Source: Pseudomonas arsenicoxydans
GTDB lineage: Bacteria; Pseudomonadota; Gammaproteobacteria; Pseudomonadales; Pseudomonadaceae
NCBI RefSeq assembly: GCF_006438915.1
Contig: NZ_RCZE01000002.1
Location: forward strand, 127,144-191,143
DNA: 64,000 nucleotides
Direction: 5' to 3'
Below the pieces are notes generated by a model, which made no database searches, was not told the DNA's origin, and was given only the letters and a program-made list of their open reading frames with translations. Below, piece after piece: positions 25,079 through 33,884 of this stretch (position 1 is the stretch's first letter; the number at the start of each line of letters is the position of its first letter). The translations under genes and the position numbers were made by a program.

Positions 25079-25537
25079 ATGCTCTTACAACGCATTTTTG
25101 CTTCGGTGCTGCTACTGGCCTGTGTTGGCCTGGCGCTAATGGCGTGGCCGTATCAAGCGGCTTTTTCCTACGAACCGGTAGGGCCGCGAGCCTTTCCGCT
25201 GCTGATGCTCGGGCTGATGGGCCTTGCGCTGATGTACATGGTGTTTCGTCCCGCACCGATCAAGCACGACGCTGACGAACCCCCGATGGACCGCGAGACC
25301 CTGACCAAAATCGGCATCTGCGTGGTGCTGTTGCTGGTGTTCGCGGGCACCTTCGAACCCCTTGGTTTCATCGTCGCCAGCATCCTGATCGGCATTCCGA
25401 TGGCGCGCCTGTACGGCGGTCGCTGGGTGCCCAGCATTGTGATCATCACGCTAATGGCCGTCGGCCTTTATCTGCTGTTCGACAAGGTGATGGATGTCCC
25501 GCTGCCCTTGGGCGTGCTCGACGTTCTGGAGAACTGA
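25079..25537 (+). CDS. tctB: tripartite tricarboxylate transporter small membrane subunit TctB
   Basis: A 152-residue protein with four membrane helices (first VLLLACVGLALMAWPY, last WVPSIVIITLMAVGLYLLFD) and the conserved EPVGPRAFPLLM periplasmic loop. This is the small subunit of the TTT importer, placed correctly between tctC and tctA; the stop is 1 nt before the tctA start codon. Confidence 0.93.
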   Translation: MLLQRIFASVLLLACVGLALMAWPYQAAFSYEPVGPRAFPLLMLGLMGLALMYMVFRPAPIKHDADEPPMDRETLTKIGICVVLLLVFAGTFEPLGFIVASILIGIPMARLYGGRWVPSIVIITLMAVGLYLLFDKVMDVPLPLGVLDVLEN

Positions 25538-25538
25538 T

Positions 25539-27053
25539 ATGGATACGCTTGGCTATTTGGGTCAGGGTTTCGGCGTCGCGCTGAGCCCGTACAACCTGGT
25601 GACCGCTTTGTGCGGCACCCTGATCGGCACCGTGGTCGGCCTGTTGCCGGGCCTGGGCCCGATCAACGGCGTGGCGCTGTTGATCCCGATCGCGTTTGCC
25701 TTGGGGCTGCCACCGGAATCGGCATTGATCCTGCTGGCGGCGGTGTACCTGGGTTGCGAATACGGCGGGCGAATCAGCTCGATCCTGCTGAACATTCCCG
25801 GTGAAGCCTCCACCGTCATGACCACCCTCGACGGTTACCCGATGGCCCGCAAAGGCCTGGCCGGTGTCGCGCTGTCGTTGTCGGCATGGAGTTCGTTCAT
25901 CGGTGCGTTCATCGCCACCTGTGGCATGGTGCTGTTCGCCCCGCTACTGGCGAAATGGGCGATTGCCTTTGGCCCGGCGGAATATTTCGTGCTGATGGTA
26001 TTCGCCATCGTCTGCCTTGGCGGCATGGCGGGTGACCGACCGCTGAAGACGTTTATTGCAGCGTTGATCGGCCTGTTTTTGTCGACCGTCGGCATCGACG
26101 CCAACAGCGGCGTGTACCGCTTCACCGGGGACAACATCCACCTGACTGACGGCATTCAATTTGTCGTGCTGGTGCTGGGGCTGTTCTCCATCAGTGAAAT
26201 TCTCCTGTTGCTGGAAAAAACCCATCACGGCCAGGAAGCGGTGAAAGCCACCGGACGCATGATGTTCAACTTCAAGGAAGCGTCGGCGGTGTTCGTGGTG
26301 AACATTCGTTGCGGTGTGCTGGGCTTCATCATGGGCGTGTTGCCGGGCGCCGGCGCGACCCTCGCCAGCGCCGTGGCCTACATGACCGAAAAACGTATCG
26401 CCGGCGCCAAAGGCACCTTCGGCCAAGGCGACATGCGTGGCCTGGCGGCACCGGAAACCGCCATCGGCGGCGCTGCGTGCGGCGCACTCGTGCCGATGCT
26501 GACCCTCGGTGTTCCGGGTTCGGGCACCACGGCGGTGATGATCGGCGCCTTGTCGCTGTACAACATCACACCGGGGCCGCTGCTGTTCCAACAGCAACCC
26601 GACATCGTCTGGGGTCTGATCGCCTCGTTGTTCGTCGCCAACATCATGCTGGTGATCCTCAACATTCCGATGATCCGCATCTTCACCCGCATCCTCGCCG
26701 TGCCGAATTGGGCACTGGTGCCAGTAATCGCCATCATCACCGGGATCGGCGTCTACGCAGTGCACGCCACCACGTTCGACCTGTTCCTGATGATTGGCAT
26801 CGGTATCTTCGGCTACATCCTGCGCAAGCTGGACTTCCCGTTGTCGCCGGTCTTGCTGGGTTTCATCCTCGGCGGCCTGATGGAGCAGAACCTGCGTCGC
26901 GCCCTGTCGATCTCCAACGGCGCGCTGGAAATCCTCTGGTCGAGTCCGATCACCTTCGGTGTCTGGGTATTGACCGCGATCATGCTGTTGATGCCGATTA
27001 TCCGCATCTGGCGCAAGCGTTCGGCCGCTCAGCGCGCGATTGCCGATGTCTGA
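25539..27053 (+). CDS. tctA: tripartite tricarboxylate transporter large membrane subunit TctA
   Basis: A 504-residue multi-pass permease with both TctA signatures: GLLPGLGPINGVALLIPIAF near residue 40 and the repeated GVLPGAGATLASAVAYM near residue 265. ATG at 25539 is chosen as the canonical MDTLGYLGQGF start. Together with TctC and TctB it forms a cation-coupled tricarboxylate importer. It overlaps the next gene by 8 nt. Confidence 0.95.
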   Translation: MDTLGYLGQGFGVALSPYNLVTALCGTLIGTVVGLLPGLGPINGVALLIPIAFALGLPPESALILLAAVYLGCEYGGRISSILLNIPGEASTVMTTLDGYPMARKGLAGVALSLSAWSSFIGAFIATCGMVLFAPLLAKWAIAFGPAEYFVLMVFAIVCLGGMAGDRPLKTFIAALIGLFLSTVGIDANSGVYRFTGDNIHLTDGIQFVVLVLGLFSISEILLLLEKTHHGQEAVKATGRMMFNFKEASAVFVVNIRCGVLGFIMGVLPGAGATLASAVAYMTEKRIAGAKGTFGQGDMRGLAAPETAIGGAACGALVPMLTLGVPGSGTTAVMIGALSLYNITPGPLLFQQQPDIVWGLIASLFVANIMLVILNIPMIRIFTRILAVPNWALVPVIAIITGIGVYAVHATTFDLFLMIGIGIFGYILRKLDFPLSPVLLGFILGGLMEQNLRRALSISNGALEILWSSPITFGVWVLTAIMLLMPIIRIWRKRSAAQRAIADV

Positions 27054-28080
27054 TCGAACACCGCTCAACGCCTGGTGGGGAACACCGCTGGTCGGTCTGT
27101 TAGGCGGTTACCTCGCCAGCCAGATCGGCTGGCCGTTGCCGTGGATGGTCGGCTCGTTGCTGGCGATCATCCTCGTGCGTTGTCTAACGCCGTGGCAATT
27201 GGCGGAAATCCCTGGCGGCCGCAAGTGCGGCCAGTGGATTGTCGGTATCGGCATCGGCCTGCACTTCACCCCGGTGGTGATGGAGCAGGTGTTGAGTCAT
27301 TTCGGTTTGATCTTCTTCGGTGCGTTGATCACCAGCCTGTCGGCCGTGGTCGGTGTCTGGTTGATGCGCCGTACCGGTGAGGATCGCGCCACTGCATTTT
27401 TTTCCAGCATGCCCGGCGGCTCAGGGGAGATGGTCAATCTCGGCGCCCGCAACGGTGCAGTGCTCAGCCGCGTGGCGGCGGGGCAAAGTCTGCGGGTGCT
27501 GGTGGTGGTGCTGTGTGTGCCGGCGGCGTTCAAGTATTTGTTGGGGGACGGTGCGCCGGTTGTTCATCCGACAGCCATTAATTGGTGGTGGCTGGCCCTT
27601 TTGTTCCCGGCGGGCGCCCTGGCGGCGTGGCTCTGGGAGCGTCTTCGTCAACCCAATCCGTGGCTGTTCGGGCCGTTGCTGGTGAGTGCGGCGGTGAGCA
27701 TCGGTTGGGATTTGCACATCGGTTTGCCACATGGCGGCAGTCAGATTGGCCAATGGCTGATTGGCAGCGGCCTGGGCTGTCACTTCAACCGACAGTTTTT
27801 CCGGCGTGCGCCTTCGTTCATGGGCCGGACCTTGATCGGCACGGTGTTGACCATGTTGATCGCCACGGCAGCGGCGCTGGGGTTGAGTGCGTTGACCCAT
27901 CTGGATCTGCGCTCGCTGACCCTGGGCATGATGCCCGGCGGGATTGCGGAGATGAGCCTGACGGCGGAGACGCTGCAATTGTCGGTGCCGCTGGTGACCG
28001 CGATGCAGGTGATGCGGTTGTTGTTTGTGCTGTTTCTGGCGGAGCCGTTGTTCAAGTATTGGAACCGGATGCCGGATTAG
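27046..28080 (+). CDS. AbrB-family (AbrB duplication) membrane protein
   Basis: A 344-residue protein with about ten hydrophobic helices in two homologous halves: PWMVGSLLAIILVRCLTPWQ then FSSMPGGSGEMVNLGA, and later GRTLIGTVLTMLIATAA then LGMMPGGIAEMSLTA. The matching MPGG motifs mark the AbrB duplication family, often mislabelled as regulators or as ammonia monooxygenase. It overlaps tctA by 8 nt, so it is part of the tct operon, perhaps as an accessory carboxylate permease. Confidence 0.88.
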   Translation: MSDRTPLNAWWGTPLVGLLGGYLASQIGWPLPWMVGSLLAIILVRCLTPWQLAEIPGGRKCGQWIVGIGIGLHFTPVVMEQVLSHFGLIFFGALITSLSAVVGVWLMRRTGEDRATAFFSSMPGGSGEMVNLGARNGAVLSRVAAGQSLRVLVVVLCVPAAFKYLLGDGAPVVHPTAINWWWLALLFPAGALAAWLWERLRQPNPWLFGPLLVSAAVSIGWDLHIGLPHGGSQIGQWLIGSGLGCHFNRQFFRRAPSFMGRTLIGTVLTMLIATAAALGLSALTHLDLRSLTLGMMPGGIAEMSLTAETLQLSVPLVTAMQVMRLLFVLFLAEPLFKYWNRMPD

Positions 28081-28100
28081 GCGATAAACCGAGTCTCCGC

Positions 28101-28183
28101 CTTCGCGAGCAAGCCCGCTCCCACATTTGACCGAGTTCGTCCGGCCAATTCGGTTAAGTGTGGGAGCGGGCTTGCTCGCGAAG
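28101..28183. repeat. REP pair (BIME)
   Basis: CTTCGCGAGCAAGCCCGCTC and its inverted copy around a 34-nt spacer, between the tct operon and the convergent ung gene, where it can act as a transcript end. Confidence 0.85.
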
Positions 28184-28203
28184 AGGCCGTCACCGCCAAC
28201 GCA

Positions 28204-28896
28204 TCAAACCGGCGGCAACCGCCACTCAATCGGCGTTTCACCATTCTGCTCAAGAAACTTGTTGGTGCGGCTAAAGTGCCCGCATCCCAGAAATCCGCGA
28301 TACGCGGACAAGGGCGACGGATGCACCGACGTCAACACCAGGTGCTTGGTCGCGTCGATCAGTTTCTGCTTGCTCTGGGCATGCGCGCCCCACAGCATGA
28401 ACACCAGGTGCGGCTGCTGCTGACTGACAACCTCTATGATCCGGTCGGTGAAAAACTGCCAGCCCTTGTCCTTGTGCGCGTTGGCATTGGCGCGCTCAAC
28501 CGTCATGGTGGTGTTGAGCATCAGCACGCCCTGATCGGCCCAGCTCTGCAAATAGCCATGGTTGGGAATATCGATATTCAGGTCGCGCTTCAACTCTTTA
28601 TAGATGTTCACCAGTGACGGCGGCGCCGGCACACCCGGTTGCACCGAGAAGCACAAGCCATGGGCCTGGCCCGGGCCGTGATACGGGTCCTGACCGAGGA
28701 TGACGACCTTGACCTTGTCCAGCGGCGTGGAGTTGAGTGCGTTGAAGATCATCGGGCCCGGTGGATAGATCTCCTTGCCCGCCGCACGCTCCTGTTGCAG
28801 GAATTCACGCAACTGCGCCATATAGGGCTGGTCGAATTCGGCACGCAGTGCCTCCTTCCAGCTCGGTTCGAGTTTGATACGGTCGTCAGCAGTCAT
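28204..28896 (-). CDS. ung: uracil-DNA glycosylase
   Basis: A 230-residue family 1 UDG. The catalytic Asp is in [18 protein letters not shown], the Asn/uracil pocket in [10 protein letters not shown], and the minor-groove loop with catalytic His in [13 protein letters not shown]. It removes uracil from DNA in base-excision repair. [10 protein letters not shown] at 28896 is the normal start; an upstream Met seven codons earlier has no ribosome-binding site advantage. Confidence 0.96.
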   Translation of the reverse strand: MTADDRIKLEPSWKEALRAEFDQPYMAQLREFLQQERAAGKEIYPPGPMIFNALNSTPLDKVKVVILGQDPYHGPGQAHGLCFSVQPGVPAPPSLVNIYKELKRDLNIDIPNHGYLQSWADQGVLMLNTTMTVERANANAHKDKGWQFFTDRIIEVVSQQQPHLVFMLWGAHAQSKQKLIDATKHLVLTSVHPSPLSAYRGFLGCGHFSRTNKFLEQNGETPIEWRLPPV

Positions 28897-29028
28897 GGTT
28901 ACATCCGGCAAAAACAATGGGGCGAACCCTAGGAAAGCCCATCACGCTTGTCAATTGATCTGACGCACATCCGGCACTTTCCTCAACAGCGATCATACTG
29001 AACGCTCAAATTCCCGATCGAGGTCACG

Positions 29029-30141
29029 ATGAATCTGCACTTCGAAGAACTCACCGGCACCGACGGCGCACGCATCGGCATCGCCAGCCTCGATGCCGAA
29101 AAGTCTCTCAATGCCCTGTCCTTGCCGATGATCAACGCCTTGAGCGATCAAATGGACGCCTGGGCCAAGGACCCGCAAATAGTCTGCGTGTTACTGCGCG
29201 GCAACGGCGCCAAGGCCTTCTGTGCCGGCGGCGAAGTGCGCAGCCTGGTGGAAGCCTGTCGCGCGCATCCCGGGGAGGTGCCGCCGCTGGCCGCGCACTT
29301 CTTTGCAGCGGAATATCGCCTGGACTTCAAACTGCACACCTACCCGAAACCGTTGATCTGCTGGGGTCATGGTTATGTGCTCGGCGGCGGGATGGGGTTG
29401 TTGCAAGGCGCGAGCATCCGGATTGTCACGCCGAGCAGTCGACTGGCGATGCCAGAGATCAGTATTGGCCTGTACCCGGACGTTGGCGCCAGTTGGTTCC
29501 TCTCGCGACTGCCCGGCAAACTCGGCCTGTTTCTGGGCCTTACCGGCGCTCACATGAACGGACGCGATGCCATCGACCTGGGCCTGGCCGACCGTTTCCT
29601 GCTCGATGAACAGCAAGAGGAACTGATCCAAGGGTTGCTGCAGCTGAACTGGCAGGAGCAAACGCCGATGCAGCTCAACAGTTTGCTCAAGGCTTTGCAG
29701 CAGGAAGCGGTTGCGCAAATGCCCGAAGCCCAGTGGCTGCCACGGCGCCAGCACATCGATGAACTGCTGGATGTCAGTGATGTGAGTTGCGCCTGGAAGA
29801 CCATCAGCCTGCAACGCGACAGCGCCGACCCGCTCCTCAGCCGTGCGGCAAAAACCATGAGCGAAGGCTCGCCGCTGACCGCGCATCTGGTCTGGGAACA
29901 AATCGTTCGGGCCCGGCACATGTCGCTGGCTCAGGTTTTTCAGATGGAATACACCCTGAGCCTCAACTGCTGCCGTCATCCGGAATTCAGCGAGGGGGTG
30001 CGGGCACGGTTGATTGATAAGGACCAGAAACCGCATTGGCATTGGCCGGACATCAATAATGTGCCGGATGCGGTGGTGGAGGCGCACTTCCAGAAGGCTT
30101 GGGAAGGCCGGCATCCATTGGCGGATTTGTCGGAATACTGA
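29029..30141 (+). CDS. enoyl-CoA hydratase/isomerase family protein (3-hydroxyisobutyryl-CoA hydrolase-like)
   Basis: A 370-residue crotonase-fold protein. The oxyanion loop residues are in AKAFCAGGEVRSLVEA and GYVLGGGMGLLQGAS, followed by PEISIGLYPDVGAS with the catalytic Glu. The length and the C-terminal extension (LSLAQVFQMEYTLSLNCC, HPEFSEGVRARLIDKDQ) match the hydrolase subgroup of valine catabolism. Monocistronic, with a short REP-like hairpin just behind its stop. Confidence 0.88.
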   Translation: MNLHFEELTGTDGARIGIASLDAEKSLNALSLPMINALSDQMDAWAKDPQIVCVLLRGNGAKAFCAGGEVRSLVEACRAHPGEVPPLAAHFFAAEYRLDFKLHTYPKPLICWGHGYVLGGGMGLLQGASIRIVTPSSRLAMPEISIGLYPDVGASWFLSRLPGKLGLFLGLTGAHMNGRDAIDLGLADRFLLDEQQEELIQGLLQLNWQEQTPMQLNSLLKALQQEAVAQMPEAQWLPRRQHIDELLDVSDVSCAWKTISLQRDSADPLLSRAAKTMSEGSPLTAHLVWEQIVRARHMSLAQVFQMEYTLSLNCCRHPEFSEGVRARLIDKDQKPHWHWPDINNVPDAVVEAHFQKAWEGRHPLADLSEY

Positions 30142-30148
30142 ACAAAAA

Positions 30149-30172
30149 TGTGGGAGCGCGCTTGCTCCCACA
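30149..30172. repeat. single short REP-like hairpin
   Basis: TGTGGGAGC-GCGCTT-GCTCCCACA is a half-size relative of the REP unit, followed by GGTTTTGTATTT. It may terminate the crotonase-family transcript. Confidence 0.6.
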
Positions 30173-30192
30173 GGTTTTGTATTTAGTTCGAA

Positions 30193-30636
30193 TTAACGGT
30201 GGCCATCGTGATCACCACGACCATTGTGGTCCCCGCGTCCCCCGTGGTTGTTGTTGCGTCCGCCGCCACCCCGGTAGTCATTGTTCCAACTGCCTCGGTT
30301 ACGACCGTCCCACCCTTGATTCTGATGGCCCCGGTAATCACCCCGCGATTGGTAATAACGCGGGGCCGGTTGATACACCCTTGGTTGAGAGTAATAGCGC
30401 GGTGTCGGCTGGTAATACCGCGCTGGCGGTGAGTAGTACCGGGGTGGCGGTGAGTAGTAACCGCCGCCACCGGAATAGTAAGAACTGCCACCGGCGTAAT
30501 AGGTGGGCGCTGGCGAGGTATAGACCTCGGAACTGTAGTAGCTGTCTCCTCCATCGGAATAGGGCACGCACGCACCCAGCGACAATCCGGACAGAGCAAT
30601 CAGAAGAATTCGGCTGAGCTGTTTTCGACAGTTCAT
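30193..30636 (-). CDS. Gly/Tyr/Arg-rich lipoprotein of unknown function
   Basis: A 147-residue protein with a lipoprotein signal (LLIALSGLSLGACVPY; lipidated Cys about residue 23), followed by low-complexity sequence: Tyr-Tyr pairs repeated in PPPRYYSPPARYYQPTPRYY and a Gly/Asn/His/Arg-rich tail. AGGAGG precedes the ATG at 30636. Repeated YY pairs and the basic glycine-rich tail resemble surface or envelope proteins that bind polymers or metals, but no family is certain. Similar glycine-rich ends occur in a fragment at 30804-30887. Confidence 0.75.
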   Translation of the reverse strand: MNCRKQLSRILLIALSGLSLGACVPYSDGGDSYYSSEVYTSPAPTYYAGGSSYYSGGGGYYSPPPRYYSPPARYYQPTPRYYSQPRVYQPAPRYYQSRGDYRGHQNQGWDGRNRGSWNNDYRGGGGRNNNHGGRGDHNGRGDHDGHR

Positions 30637-31029
30637 GGCGGCCTCCTGGACCGCGAGTGAGCCACACCAGCGACGCTGGCGAGCGACAGTCAATTATTCG
30701 GTGACTGTCGATAGATCAGACATCGATTTCGAAATCTGGTGCGCCCATGAAACACATTGAAACATCTGCCCGATGAAAGGTTTTTCATCTATTCACACGC
30801 TGATTAATGGTGCCAGCCGTGATATCCACCGCCGTAATAACGCGATCCGTGACCCGCCCGTCCCATTGCGGTGCAGGCGCGCACCATCAGAAGGCAACCC
30901 GCCTACTCTTCCGGCACCAGTCCGCATGTCCGCCCCCGCGCTAGAGCGCCCGCATGGACTTGGCACGCCTCTCGCTTTAGTAACAGTGTGCAGGAGTTCA
31001 TCACAGGTTCGCGGCACCACAATTTGCAA
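30637..31029. other. intergenic region upstream of the guanidine riboswitch
   Basis: Contains the promoter of the guanidine operon and a short glycine-rich fragment on the minus strand (30804-30887). No other gene was recognised. Confidence 0.45.
30804..30887 (-). pseudogene. possible remnant of a Gly/His/Tyr-rich small protein gene
   Basis: A 27-codon frame starting at ATG 30887 ends in GHGSRYYGGGYHGWHH then TAA. The composition is like the tail of secreted glycine-rich proteins and like the neighbouring lipoprotein. No ribosome-binding site or signal sequence remains, so it is probably the 3' end of a decayed gene, though chance cannot be excluded. Confidence 0.3.
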
Positions 31030-31132
31030 TGGCTGACTAGGGTTCCGGCTCGCTTGAGCGAGTGGCTGGTCCGAGAGTTGGCGACCTCCAGTTGAGGTTA
31101 CACGGCGGGACAAAAGCCCGGGAGACAAGCCA
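31030..31132 (+). promoter_or_regulatory. guanidine-I riboswitch (ykkC class)
   Basis: The ykkC aptamer landmarks appear in order: CTAGGGTTCCGG (31037-31048), TGGTCCGAGAG (31068-31078), ACACGGCGGGACAAAAGCCC (31100-31119) and GGGAGA. GGCT (31031) and AGCC (31128) form the closing stem. It responds to guanidine in known examples. CTCCAGTTGA at 31086-31095 inside the aptamer is the exact reverse complement of TCAACTGGAG at 31171-31180, which holds the ribosome-binding site of the first gene. Confidence 0.93.
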
Positions 31133-31187
31133 CCGTTCGCGGTGCCGCGTTGACTCCTGCCCGCCCCTGATCAACTGGAGAATCACC

Positions 31188-32255
31188 ATGTCCCAGCTTC
31201 GTTTACCCGCCCTGCTCGCCGCTGCGTTCGCAGCCTTCGTGAGTTTCTCGTCCCAGGCCGCTCAGAAAGACCACTTCAGCGTCTGCTGGACCATCTACGC
31301 CGGTTGGATGCCGTGGGAATACGCCGGCAGCCAAGGCATCGTCGACAAATGGGCGAAGAAGTACGGCATCAAGATTGATGTGGTGCAGCTCAACGATTAC
31401 GTCGAATCGATCAATCAATACACCGCTGGCCAGTTCGACGGTTGCACCATGACCAACATGGACGCGCTGACCATTCCGGCCGCCGGCGGCGTCGACAGCA
31501 CCGCGCTGATCGTCAGCGACTTCTCCAACGGCAATGACGGCATCGTGCTCAAGGGTGACGGCAAGAAAATCACCGACCTCAAGGGCATGGACGTCAACCT
31601 GGTCGAGCTCTCGGTTTCCCACTACCTGCTGGCCCGCGCGCTGGATTCGGTCGACCTCACCGAGAAAGACCTGAAAGTGGTCAACACCTCCGACGCTGAC
31701 ATCTCGGCCGCCTTCAACACCGAACAGGTCAACGCCGTCACCACCTGGAACCCGATGCTCTCGGACATCAAGGCCAAGCCGGACGTGACCGAAGTGTTCA
31801 ACTCCAGCCAGATCCCCGGTGAAATCATGGACATGATGGTGGTCAACAGCGCCACCCTCAAAGACAACCCGGCCCTGGGTAAAGCGCTGACCGGCGCCTG
31901 GTTCGAAGTGGTCGAGTTGATGAACGCGAAAAATGCCGCCAGCAAAGCCGCGCTTGAACACATGGCCAAGGCGTCCGGCACCGACCTGCCGGGTTTCCAG
32001 GCGCAACTCGACACCACCAAACTGTTCGCCACGCCTAAAGAAGCCCTGGACTTCTCCACCAGCAAGCAACTGCCGGAAACCATGCGCAAAGTCGCCGAGT
32101 TTTCGCTCCAGCATGGCTTGCTCGGCGAAGGCGCCAAGGACACCAGTGCGGTCGGCATGGCGTTCGCCAATGGCGTGACCAGCGGCGACAAGTCCAACCT
32201 CAAGCTGCGCTTCGATCCGACTTACGTGCAGATGGCGGCCGACGCCAAGCTGTAA
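31188..32255 (+). CDS. ABC transporter substrate-binding protein, probably guanidine
   Basis: A 355-residue periplasmic protein with a signal peptide (LLAAAFAAFVSFSSQAAQ) and the NMT1/nitrate-taurine-type binding fold (HFSVCWTIYAGWMPWEYAG at the mature N-terminus). Older annotation would call it a urea ABC receptor; position under a guanidine-I riboswitch and with guanidine-degradation genes makes guanidine or a guanidine derivative the likelier ligand. The ATG at 31188 follows GGAG by 7 nt; this site can pair with the aptamer. Confidence 0.85.
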   Translation: MSQLRLPALLAAAFAAFVSFSSQAAQKDHFSVCWTIYAGWMPWEYAGSQGIVDKWAKKYGIKIDVVQLNDYVESINQYTAGQFDGCTMTNMDALTIPAAGGVDSTALIVSDFSNGNDGIVLKGDGKKITDLKGMDVNLVELSVSHYLLARALDSVDLTEKDLKVVNTSDADISAAFNTEQVNAVTTWNPMLSDIKAKPDVTEVFNSSQIPGEIMDMMVVNSATLKDNPALGKALTGAWFEVVELMNAKNAASKAALEHMAKASGTDLPGFQAQLDTTKLFATPKEALDFSTSKQLPETMRKVAEFSLQHGLLGEGAKDTSAVGMAFANGVTSGDKSNLKLRFDPTYVQMAADAKL

Positions 32256-32271
32256 TCACGAGGAGCTGGCC

Positions 32272-33087
32272 ATGCGCCTGATCAATCGCCACCCGGATCG
32301 CCCGAGTCGCCTGTTGCTGGTGATCCTGCCGTTCGCCCTGGTGCTGTTCGCCTACTTCATGGGCTCGGCCGAGCGGCTGACGGATAACCCCAACGACAAG
32401 CTGCTGCCGAGCGCCGTGCAGATGACCGACGCGGTGAAACGCCTGGCCTTCGTCGCCGACTCCCGTACCGGTGAATACCTGCTCTGGCAGGACAGCGCTT
32501 CGAGCCTGCGGCGCTTGGCGATCGGCCTTGGCATCAGCGCATTGGCAGGGTTGTGCCTGGGCATGGCGGCCGGGACGTTGCCGCTGTTCGGCGCGCCGTT
32601 GTCACCCTTGCTGACGGTGCTGTCGATGGTGCCGCCGCTGGCGATCCTGCCGATTCTGTTCATCGTGTTCGGCCTTGGGGAGTTGTCGAAAGTGATGCTG
32701 ATCGTGATCGGCATCACCCCGGCCCTGGCCCGTGATCTGGAACAGCGCGCCCGGGAAATTCCGGTCGAGTTGCTGATCAAGGCCCAGACCCTCGGTGCCT
32801 CGACCTGGACCTTGATGCTGCGCGTAGTGCTGCCGCAACTGTTGCCACGTCTGCTGATCTCGTTGCGGCTGATGCTCGGTTCGGCGTGGCTGTTCTTGAT
32901 TGCCGCCGAAGCCATCGCCTCGACCGACGGCCTCGGCTACCGGATTTTCCTGGTGCGCCGCTACTTGGCGATGGATGTGATCCTGCCGTACGTGGTGTGG
33001 ATTACCCTCCTCGCCTGGCTGATGGACTGGGGCCTGAAGCGCCTGACCCAACGTGCTTTCCCTTGGTATGAAGGAGCGCGCGCATGA
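32272..33087 (+). CDS. ABC transporter permease of the guanidine importer
   Basis: A 271-residue binding-protein-dependent permease with about six helices and an EAA-type loop (ALARDLEQRAREIPVELLIK, then AQTLGASTWTLMLRVVLPQL). It resembles the permease subunits of nitrate/sulfonate/taurine importers. It starts 16 nt after the receptor gene and overlaps the ATPase gene by 4 nt (ATGA). Confidence 0.9.
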   Translation: MRLINRHPDRPSRLLLVILPFALVLFAYFMGSAERLTDNPNDKLLPSAVQMTDAVKRLAFVADSRTGEYLLWQDSASSLRRLAIGLGISALAGLCLGMAAGTLPLFGAPLSPLLTVLSMVPPLAILPILFIVFGLGELSKVMLIVIGITPALARDLEQRAREIPVELLIKAQTLGASTWTLMLRVVLPQLLPRLLISLRLMLGSAWLFLIAAEAIASTDGLGYRIFLVRRYLAMDVILPYVVWITLLAWLMDWGLKRLTQRAFPWYEGARA

Positions 33088-33872
33088 GCTTCATCACGGT
33101 GAAAAACGTCTGGCAGCAGTATGGAGATCAGGTGGTGCTTGAGGGCCTGAACCTGAACGTCAACGAGGGTGAGTTCTGCACACTCGTCGGTGCCTCCGGT
33201 TGTGGCAAATCGACGTTCCTGCGCTTGCTGCTCGGCCAGGAACGCGCCAGTCGCGGCGAAATTCTGCTCGATGGCCAGGCGCTGGCCGGCGAGCCGGATT
33301 CGAGCCGTGGCGTGGTGTTCCAGCGCTACTCGGTGTTCCCTCATTTGACGGTGCTGGACAACGTCGCCCTCGGCCTCGAACTGCCGCGCTCGCCGTTGCT
33401 CGGACGCCTGTTCGGCAGCGCCAAGCGTGACGCGCGGGAACAGGCGTCGGTGTTGCTGCACAAAGTCGGCCTCGGTCACTCGCTGGACAAATACCCGGCG
33501 CAGCTGTCCGGCGGCATGCAGCAACGGCTGGCCATCGCCCAGGCGCTGATCATGAAACCCCGCGTGTTGCTGCTCGACGAACCCTTCGGCGCGCTTGATC
33601 CGGGTATCCGCAAAGACATGCACGCTTTGCTGCTGGAGCTGTGGCGCGAGACGCAACTGACCGTTTTCATGGTCACCCACGACCTGTCCGAAGGTTTCAG
33701 CCTCGGCACGCGTCTGCTGGTGTTCGACAAGGTTCGCGTCGACCCGCATGCCCCCGGTGCCTATGGCGCGCGCATCACCTACGACATCCCTTTGAACAGC
33801 GACCGCCGCACCACCCGTGCCGCCGTCGACGCCTTGCCGATGCCAATGGCAGGCACGCTTCGTATCGCTTAG
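33084..33872 (+). CDS. ABC transporter ATPase of the guanidine importer
   Basis: A 262-residue ABC ATPase with Walker A (GASGCGKST), Q-loop (VVFQRYSVFP), signature (LSGGMQQRLAIAQAL), Walker B (VLLLDEPFGALD) and H-loop (VFMVTHDLSE). It is of the TauB/SsuB-like group without regulatory extension. Its start overlaps the permease stop. It energises the importer formed by the two preceding genes. Confidence 0.93.
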   Translation: MSFITVKNVWQQYGDQVVLEGLNLNVNEGEFCTLVGASGCGKSTFLRLLLGQERASRGEILLDGQALAGEPDSSRGVVFQRYSVFPHLTVLDNVALGLELPRSPLLGRLFGSAKRDAREQASVLLHKVGLGHSLDKYPAQLSGGMQQRLAIAQALIMKPRVLLLDEPFGALDPGIRKDMHALLLELWRETQLTVFMVTHDLSEGFSLGTRLLVFDKVRVDPHAPGAYGARITYDIPLNSDRRTTRAAVDALPMPMAGTLRIA

Positions 33873-33884
33873 AGGACTCTGCAC

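Noticed and set aside
25944..27068. A 374-codon minus-strand frame opposite tctA
   Set aside because: Rich in D, H, Q and R as expected for an antisense frame of a membrane protein gene; tctA is clearly real.
29191..30171. A 326-codon minus-strand frame opposite the crotonase-family gene
   Set aside because: Antisense shadow; the sense gene has complete catalytic motifs.
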